From assembly GCA_948585895.1 (NCBI GenBank), contig CAPBNZ010000020.1:1-26478 (forward strand): 26,478 bases of DNA, given 5' to 3'. Below, in pieces: positions 21,639-26,478 of the stretch. The DNA comes from an uncultured Clostridia bacterium (lineage in GTDB: Bacteria > Bacillota > Clostridia > TANB77 > CAG-508). Below the pieces are notes generated by a model. That model ran no database searches. It was not told the DNA's origin and was given only the letters and a program-made list of their open reading frames with translations. The translations under genes were made by a program, and so were the position numbers. How positions within the stretch are numbered: the first letter of the stretch is position 1; each line of letters begins with the position of its first letter.

Positions 21639-22871
21639 TCATAAAGTTACAATTTTTTTTGTAAAATCTAAATTATTCCAAGAATCTTCTTCATAACCAA
21701 TCGTATAAACATTGGTAGCCCAAATATCTTTATCTAATAGAACTTTAAGATTTTTATTAGAATTTTTACCTGTAAAACGTTTAACAGAAGTAACAATTTC
21801 AAGTTTAGGATTCGCCTTAGCAATTTCAGAAATCAAAAATTTTCCCTTATTATTCAATCCTAAAACTCTAACATAAGGTTCTACCTTTTTAGAAACAGCC
21901 ATATCTTTTTTCGTAATTCCTAATAAAGCATATAATAAGATTCGCTGAAGACGAGTCATAGTATATCTTTTAGATTTTACAATATTTAAAAATTCAACAA
22001 CACTATTACAAGAATTAGCAGCATTTTTGATAGCAAATTCTAAACCTTCAGAGACACCTGGTAATTCTGTAATCTCTTGCATTTCCATTTTTCTTAAAAG
22101 ATAGATAATTTCTTTTTGAAAAATAGAAATATCAGGAATAATATGCCCAGCTTTAATATTTTGAACTAAAGTAGCATAACTAGGTGCAGGCATAAGATTG
22201 GCTAATGCATTAAATCCATTATTTTTAATCATATTTCGAATTGCTGTACTACTTGCTATATTTTTTGTATAACTCAAATCGTTATAACCAGCTTCATATC
22301 TGGAAATAGATAATGGCTGAATATTGCTTTTCAATTTTTTTAGAGCTTTCAAATATTCAATTCCTAAAATATTATTAGGAGAAGAAAGAACATTAGCAAA
22401 TTTTCGAATATCATTTAAATACATCATAAGAGCATTCTCACGAGCTTTAGGATAGGAAATCCCTTTTTTTAATTCATGAGATAACAACGTTTTATATTCT
22501 TTTGGTTCACGATACAACACATTAGCACATTTATCTAAAATTTCAATATCATCTATTTCGGTACCAAAGGAAAGATAGTCTACAATTTTTAAAGAATCTA
22601 GAATTTTAATAGCTCCTTCTGCAAAATTTTCAGCACTAGAAGTCGCATATAATACAGGTAATTCAATTACTAAATCAATACCACACTGAATAGCTGCTGA
22701 TGCTCTTGACCATTTATCAATTAAAGCAGTAATTCCACGTTGTGTAAAATTTCCACTCATAATGGCAACTGTATAGTTAGAATTTGTCTCTTTTTTTGAT
22801 TTTTCTAAATGGTATAAATGACCATTATGAAAAGGATTATATTCCGCAATAATACCTAAAACCTTACTCAT
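21639..22871 (-). CDS. tmcAL: tRNA(Met) cytidine acetate ligase
   Basis: TmcAL (formerly YlbM) uses ATP and acetate to make N4-acetylcytidine at the wobble base of elongator tRNA-Met, protecting decoding of AUG. The N-terminus shows GIIAEYNPFHNGHLYHL, where HNGH is the HxGH nucleotidyltransferase motif. It is followed by MSGNFTQRG and the SRASAAIQCGIDLVIELP segment typical of the family. SSTAIR lies near the middle. At 410 aa it matches family length. It is the only long gene on the minus strand in this part and is divergent from rnhA. Its probable substrate could be the CAU tRNA at 17088-17164. Confidence 0.95.
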   Translation of the reverse strand: MSKVLGIIAEYNPFHNGHLYHLEKSKKETNSNYTVAIMSGNFTQRGITALIDKWSRASAAIQCGIDLVIELPVLYATSSAENFAEGAIKILDSLKIVDYLSFGTEIDDIEILDKCANVLYREPKEYKTLLSHELKKGISYPKARENALMMYLNDIRKFANVLSSPNNILGIEYLKALKKLKSNIQPLSISRYEAGYNDLSYTKNIASSTAIRNMIKNNGFNALANLMPAPSYATLVQNIKAGHIIPDISIFQKEIIYLLRKMEMQEITELPGVSEGLEFAIKNAANSCNSVVEFLNIVKSKRYTMTRLQRILLYALLGITKKDMAVSKKVEPYVRVLGLNNKGKFLISEIAKANPKLEIVTSVKRFTGKNSNKNLKVLLDKDIWATNVYTIGYEEDSWNNLDFTKKIVTL

Positions 22872-22885
22872 ATCAATATCCCTTC

Positions 22886-22913
22886 TTGTAACTTTTTTTA
22901 ATTATGCTATAAT
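22886..22913 (+). promoter_or_regulatory. rnhA promoter
   Basis: TTGTAA at 22886-22891 and TATAAT at 22908-22913 are separated by 16 nt, in the 86 nt gap between the divergent tmcAL and rnhA. Confidence 0.55.
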
Positions 22914-22957
22914 AGTATCATAAAAATGAAAAAAAGACAAATAGAAAGGATTATTTT

Positions 22958-23386
22958 ATGGAAAAAGTTATTATTTATACAGATGGAGCTTGTTCTGGAA
23001 ATCCAGGACCAGGAGGCTGGGGAACCATTCTGATGTATCAAAACAACAAAAAGGAAATATCTGGAGGAAAAAAAGATACAACCAATAATGTAATGGAATT
23101 AACAGCTGTTATTGAAGGATTAAAACTTTTAAAGTATCCATGTGAAGTGGAGCTATATAGTGATAGTGCATATGTTGTAAATGCTTTTAAACAAGGTTGG
23201 ATTTATAATTGGATAAAAAATAACTGGAAAACATCAGGTAAAGAGCCTGTTAAAAATAAAGAACTTTGGCAAGAATTATATAACTTGACAAAAGTTCACA
23301 AAGTTCATTTTAATAAAGTAAAGGGACATAGTGATAATGAATATAATAATCGATGTGATGAATTAGCAAGAAATGCAATTAATTAA
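22958..23386 (+). CDS. rnhA: Ribonuclease HI
   Basis: Cleaves the RNA strand of RNA-DNA hybrids, removing primers and R-loops. The four acidic catalytic residues are visible: D9 in YTDGACSGNPG, E47 in NVMELTA, D69 in LYSDSAYV and D134 in RCDELA. The histidine loop (KGHSDN) is present, along with the basic handle (GWIYNWIKNNWK). At 142 aa it is a full bacterial type 1 enzyme. AGAAAGGAT precedes ATG 22958. Confidence 0.96.
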   Translation: MEKVIIYTDGACSGNPGPGGWGTILMYQNNKKEISGGKKDTTNNVMELTAVIEGLKLLKYPCEVELYSDSAYVVNAFKQGWIYNWIKNNWKTSGKEPVKNKELWQELYNLTKVHKVHFNKVKGHSDNEYNNRCDELARNAIN

Positions 23387-23501
23387 AAGAAATGAATATT
23401 CTTTTTATTACAATAGTTACATTCGTCATTTGAGAAATAGATAGATGATTATAGGGAGATTTCTTTTAATTATTACATTTCTATGACATCAGATTGAAAT
23501 G

Positions 23502-23530
23502 TTGAAATATTTTGTCGATTCTATTATAAT
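23502..23530 (+). promoter_or_regulatory. Promoter of the HD-GYP-like gene
   Basis: TTGAAA at 23502-23507 and TATAAT at 23525-23530 with a 17 nt spacer. The 23387-23501 stretch before it holds nothing else I can name. Confidence 0.7.
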
Positions 23531-23550
23531 AAATAATGGAGGGGAATGGA

Positions 23551-24354
23551 ATGAATACCTTTGCAGATTATATATTAGAGGAAGAAGATTTGGCTTCAAA
23601 AATGGAGATAGCCTACTATTTATCAAAAAAATCAAAAATATTTTTTGATAAATCTGTCGTATTTAAAACAGAAATTACAAGATTATTTTTAAACTATTCC
23701 AAGATAGAAGTGGATAAAAATTTTGTATTGACAGCTTGTTTATTATGCAATTGTAAAAAAGTTGATAATGCACAAGATATTAATAAAATTCATGCTTATG
23801 CAAAAGAAGGTGCCAATTATCTAAGAGGTATGGGATTTGGAAAAAAATTTTGCAAGGTATGCCAGGAAATTAATCGATATAGTGACAGTAATCCAAGAGA
23901 AAGAGAAAGTGATATTTTAGAATTAGTAGAACAATTTGGAGGAATGTTATTAGATAGACCAGAAAGAATTGGATTTAAACCAGATGAAGCCCTTGTTTTA
24001 TTAGAACATAGGAATCTAAAAGCACAATACAATCGTTATTTGAATACATTCATAGAATTTATTAACTTTTTAGAAAAAATACAAATCAATGATTTCGTTA
24101 ACATGACAGCCTTAAGAAGGCTTGTAAAAATACATAATGAAACAGAAGAATTAACAAAATTTATTCAAAAAGTAGTTTACGAATTTGAACCTAAAATAGA
24201 TAAACGAATAGAAGAACAAAATGAAGAGATTACACAGAAAATGTTTAGCAAAATCGAAAGTTCAAATAGACCATTATTTAGTGAGGAAACAACCAGAAAA
24301 ATCATGGCACATATACAAGAAGAATCAAAAATGGGAGTAAACAGGGCAGAATAA
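23551..24354 (+). CDS. Degenerate HD/HD-GYP-like protein
   Basis: The helical pattern follows an HD-GYP domain: LTACLLCNCKKVDNAQDINKI where active enzymes have ALLHDIGKI, then IHAYAKEGANYLRGMGF like the hxxxGAxxL helix. Later DRPERIGFKPDEALVLLEH resembles the RPYR...EEAL segment. The HD pair is replaced by C66-N67, so metal binding and phosphodiesterase activity seem lost. If the family call is right, it may be a sensor or scaffold. GGAGGGG favours ATG 23551 over ATG 23536, giving 267 aa. It has its own promoter and lies 48 nt upstream of the EndoQ-like gene. The assignment is by eye and moderate. Confidence 0.5.
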   Translation: MNTFADYILEEEDLASKMEIAYYLSKKSKIFFDKSVVFKTEITRLFLNYSKIEVDKNFVLTACLLCNCKKVDNAQDINKIHAYAKEGANYLRGMGFGKKFCKVCQEINRYSDSNPRERESDILELVEQFGGMLLDRPERIGFKPDEALVLLEHRNLKAQYNRYLNTFIEFINFLEKIQINDFVNMTALRRLVKIHNETEELTKFIQKVVYEFEPKIDKRIEEQNEEITQKMFSKIESSNRPLFSEETTRKIMAHIQEESKMGVNRAE

Positions 24355-24402
24355 AGGAAAATTGTTATAAAGATGAGGGGTTGAAGAGAAAGGAAAATAA
24401 AA

Positions 24403-25599
24403 ATGTATGAAATATTTGCAGATTTACATGTACACATAGGAAGAAGCGAAAAAGGAAAACCAATTAAAATAACAGCAGCAAGAAGTCTAAATTTTGCTAA
24501 CATAGCAAAAGAATGTGCAGATAGAAAAGGAATTAATGTAGTAGGAATTATTGATTGTGCATCACCATATGTAATAGAAGATATAGAAGACTTTTTAAAA
24601 ACAGGAGAAGCCTATGAATTAGAAGATGGAGGAATTATTTATAAAGATAAAGTATGCATTTTACTAGGTAGTGAAGTAGAAACATCAGAAAGAGGAAGAA
24701 ATGGAAAGTGTGGAAGTGCACACAATGTATGTTTTTTTCCACATCTAAAAGATATCAAAGGTTTTTCAAATGAGTTAAGCAATCATCTAAAAAATATTAC
24801 ATTAAGTACACAAAGGACAAATTTATCAGGTTATGAGTTAATTGATATTGTTGAAAAATATAATGGTATATTAATACCAGCCCATATTTTTACACCACAT
24901 AAAAGCTATTATGGAAATTGTACAGACAGGTTAGAATCCATATTTAAAGAAAAATTTGATAAAATATTTGCTGTCGAATTAGGACTAAGTTCAGATACCT
25001 ATTTAGCAGACACCATTTCAGAATTAGAAAATAAAACCTTTGTAACCAATTCTGATGCCCATTCATTGCCTAAAATTGCAAGAGAATATAACAAAATGCA
25101 AGTAGAAGATATTTCATTCAAAGAAATGGTAATGGCATTAAAGAATCAAGAAGGGAGAAAAGTAATTGCCAATTATGGATTAGATCCTAAACTTGGAAAA
25201 TACCATAGAACTTATTGTGATGACTGCGAAGATTCAATTGAAACGAAACAGCCAGTAGAAATCTGTCCAAGGTGTGGAGGAAACAAGGTAACCTTTGGTG
25301 TATTTGACAGAATTGAGTTGATAAAAGATAAAAAAGAAACCAAAAGTCCTAAGAATAGACCACCTTATATCTATCAAGTTCCACTTGGTTTTATACCAGG
25401 GATAGGAGGAAAAACGATTGATAAATTATTAGCTGCTTTTGAAACAGAAATGAATATTTTACACAAATTATCCAAAGATGATATGGAAGCTGTAGTAGGA
25501 GAAAAAGTAGCAAATTATATAATAAATGCAAGAGAGGGAAAAATGCAAATCCACTCTGGTGGTGGAGGGAATTACGGAAAAGTGGAGACAGGAATTTAG
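24403..25599 (+). CDS. Endonuclease Q-like PHP-domain nuclease (YqxK type)
   Basis: EndoQ enzymes nick DNA 5' of deaminated bases (uracil, hypoxanthine) and abasic sites. The PHP domain shows FADLHVHIG (first metal histidines), IIDCASP, GSEVE, PAHIFTP, ELGLSSD and TNSDAHSL. Together these supply the family's metal ligands. A four-cysteine zinc finger (C-DDC ... CPRCG) follows at about residues 274-304. A helix-hairpin-helix (FIPGIGGKTIDKLL) and the C-terminal GGGGNYGKV tail complete the EndoQ/YqxK plan. At 398 aa it is full length. GAGAAAGGA precedes ATG 24403. Confidence 0.88.
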   Translation: MYEIFADLHVHIGRSEKGKPIKITAARSLNFANIAKECADRKGINVVGIIDCASPYVIEDIEDFLKTGEAYELEDGGIIYKDKVCILLGSEVETSERGRNGKCGSAHNVCFFPHLKDIKGFSNELSNHLKNITLSTQRTNLSGYELIDIVEKYNGILIPAHIFTPHKSYYGNCTDRLESIFKEKFDKIFAVELGLSSDTYLADTISELENKTFVTNSDAHSLPKIAREYNKMQVEDISFKEMVMALKNQEGRKVIANYGLDPKLGKYHRTYCDDCEDSIETKQPVEICPRCGGNKVTFGVFDRIELIKDKKETKSPKNRPPYIYQVPLGFIPGIGGKTIDKLLAAFETEMNILHKLSKDDMEAVVGEKVANYIINAREGKMQIHSGGGGNYGKVETGI

Positions 25600-25650
25600 A
25601 AATGCCAGTTATACAAAAAATATGAAAATTTAAGATAAAACTTATATTAG

Positions 25651-25676
25651 AAGCCTTTTCGAAGGCTTTCTTTTTG
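25651..25676 (+). terminator. Intrinsic terminator
   Basis: AAGCCTT pairs with AAGGCTT around TTCG, followed by TCTTTTT. It separates the EndoQ-like gene from spoIIM. Confidence 0.85.
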
Positions 25677-25798
25677 CATTTTTATAGTGTAATTATCTAC
25701 AAAGCTTAAACGAATAAATTAAATCTCTTATTGTAAAAAATAGTTCTAAAAACTACCTTATCGAATACACATTATGTATAAAGACAAGGAGAAATTTT

Positions 25799-26437
25799 AT
25801 GAAGAGAAACAAAGGAATGAAAATTTTAGAAATTATAAAAGAGCATATTATAAATAACAAAAAAGAATATCTATTGGTATCACTATTATTTATCATAGGA
25901 ATCTTTTTAGGGGTTTTTTTTGTTAATCATATAGAAGAAGAACAAAAATTAGAAATTACAACTTATTTTAACTCATTTATTGAAAAAATAAGAAATACAG
26001 AAAAGTTAGATTATATGGTACTACTTAAAAATAGTATGGGACAGAATATAGTATTAGCTATTGTTCTATGGTTTTTTGGAACAACGGTAATAGGAATACC
26101 AGTAGTTTTTGGACTAGTATTATATAGAGGTTTTTGCTTAGGTTATACTATTTCTACTTGTATTACTATTATGGGACTGTCTAAAGGTGTGTTGTTTGCA
26201 TTAATTTTACTTTTATTACAAAACATTATTTTCATACCAAGTGTTTTAGCATTAGCGGTAAGCGGATTCAAATTATATAAATCGATTATAAAAGATAGAA
26301 ATAAAGAGAATGTAAAAGTAGAAGTATTGAGACATACAATTTTTTCTTTCATTATGTTACTACTGTTAATGTTATCATGTGTTGTTGAAATATTTTTATC
26401 AACAAATATTTTAAAAGGTCTAATAAAATATTTTTAA
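25799..26437 (+). CDS. spoIIM: Stage II sporulation protein M
   Basis: SpoIIM is an integral membrane part of the SpoIID-SpoIIM-SpoIIP machine that remodels septal peptidoglycan and drives engulfment of the forespore. The 212 aa protein has an N-terminal helix (YLLVSLLFIIGIFLGVFFVNHI), an outside loop, and then about four more hydrophobic helices. Family motifs include GTTVIGIPVVFGLVLYRGF and the GFCLGYTIS segment. AAGGAG supports ATG 25799. Its presence says the lineage retains at least part of the sporulation programme. No clear sigma-A promoter is seen; a sigma-E site is expected by analogy with Bacillus, but I could not confirm one. Confidence 0.93.
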   Translation: MKRNKGMKILEIIKEHIINNKKEYLLVSLLFIIGIFLGVFFVNHIEEEQKLEITTYFNSFIEKIRNTEKLDYMVLLKNSMGQNIVLAIVLWFFGTTVIGIPVVFGLVLYRGFCLGYTISTCITIMGLSKGVLFALILLLLQNIIFIPSVLALAVSGFKLYKSIIKDRNKENVKVEVLRHTIFSFIMLLLLMLSCVVEIFLSTNILKGLIKYF

Positions 26438-26478
26438 AAATATTAGAAAAATCTATTTACAATTTGATAATTGTTTGA

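Overview
The window is very AT-rich, with strong AGGAGG-type ribosome binding sites, some TTG starts, TTGACA/TATAAT-like promoters, and genes typical of spore-forming Bacillota (spoIIM, a SpoIIID-like regulator, tmcAL/ylbM, an EndoQ/YqxK homologue, a PadR/SEDS operon). It most likely comes from an uncultured or poorly described member of the Clostridia. I cannot place it more finely from sequence alone.

Layout. (1) 1-5078: comF, flanked by two copies of a REP-like palindrome, then a KAP-type P-loop NTPase, ligA and a small unknown gene. (2) 5491-12956: an accessory strip, all on the plus strand, of short enzyme genes in mixed states of repair. It holds a FabG-like SDR broken at a G7 tract, a glyoxalase-fold protein, an S66 LD-carboxypeptidase, fragments of metallo-beta-lactamase-fold, Nudix and cupin genes, a GNAT acetyltransferase, a DUF4180 protein, an SGNH hydrolase and a HAD nucleotidase. 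In its middle lies an apparently intact type III (protein-RNA) toxin-antitoxin locus of the ToxIN/AbiQ/CptIN kind (9357-10152). (3) 12967-15057: a PadR-autoregulated operon with a prefix-domain/SEDS membrane protein and a single-pass membrane protein. (4) 15071-17347: folD, dprA, and a tRNA(CAU)-tRNA-Tyr pair. (5) 17359-17920: an ISL3-type IS remnant beside a methyltransferase remnant. (6) 17901-18755, minus strand: a SpoIIID-like regulator and two very small genes with look-alike promoters. (7) 18899-26437: transaldolase, a large HEMGH-containing protein, tmcAL (minus strand), rnhA, a degenerate HD-GYP-like protein, an EndoQ-type PHP nuclease, and spoIIM.

How the parts relate. comF and dprA are competence/DNA-uptake genes. 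ligA, rnhA and the EndoQ homologue act in DNA replication and repair. TmcAL modifies elongator tRNA-Met, and a CAU-anticodon tRNA is encoded in the same window. The best candidate for an exciting system is the type III TA locus. It has a consensus promoter, three tandem 36-37 nt repeats, a hairpin between repeats and toxin, and a ToxN-like toxin gene. The second stem of the predicted pseudoknot in each repeat covaries (CCUC/GAGG, CCUC/GGGG, CUUC/GAAG), which is direct sequence support for a folded antitoxin RNA. All family assignments come from reading motifs by eye. No database search was possible.
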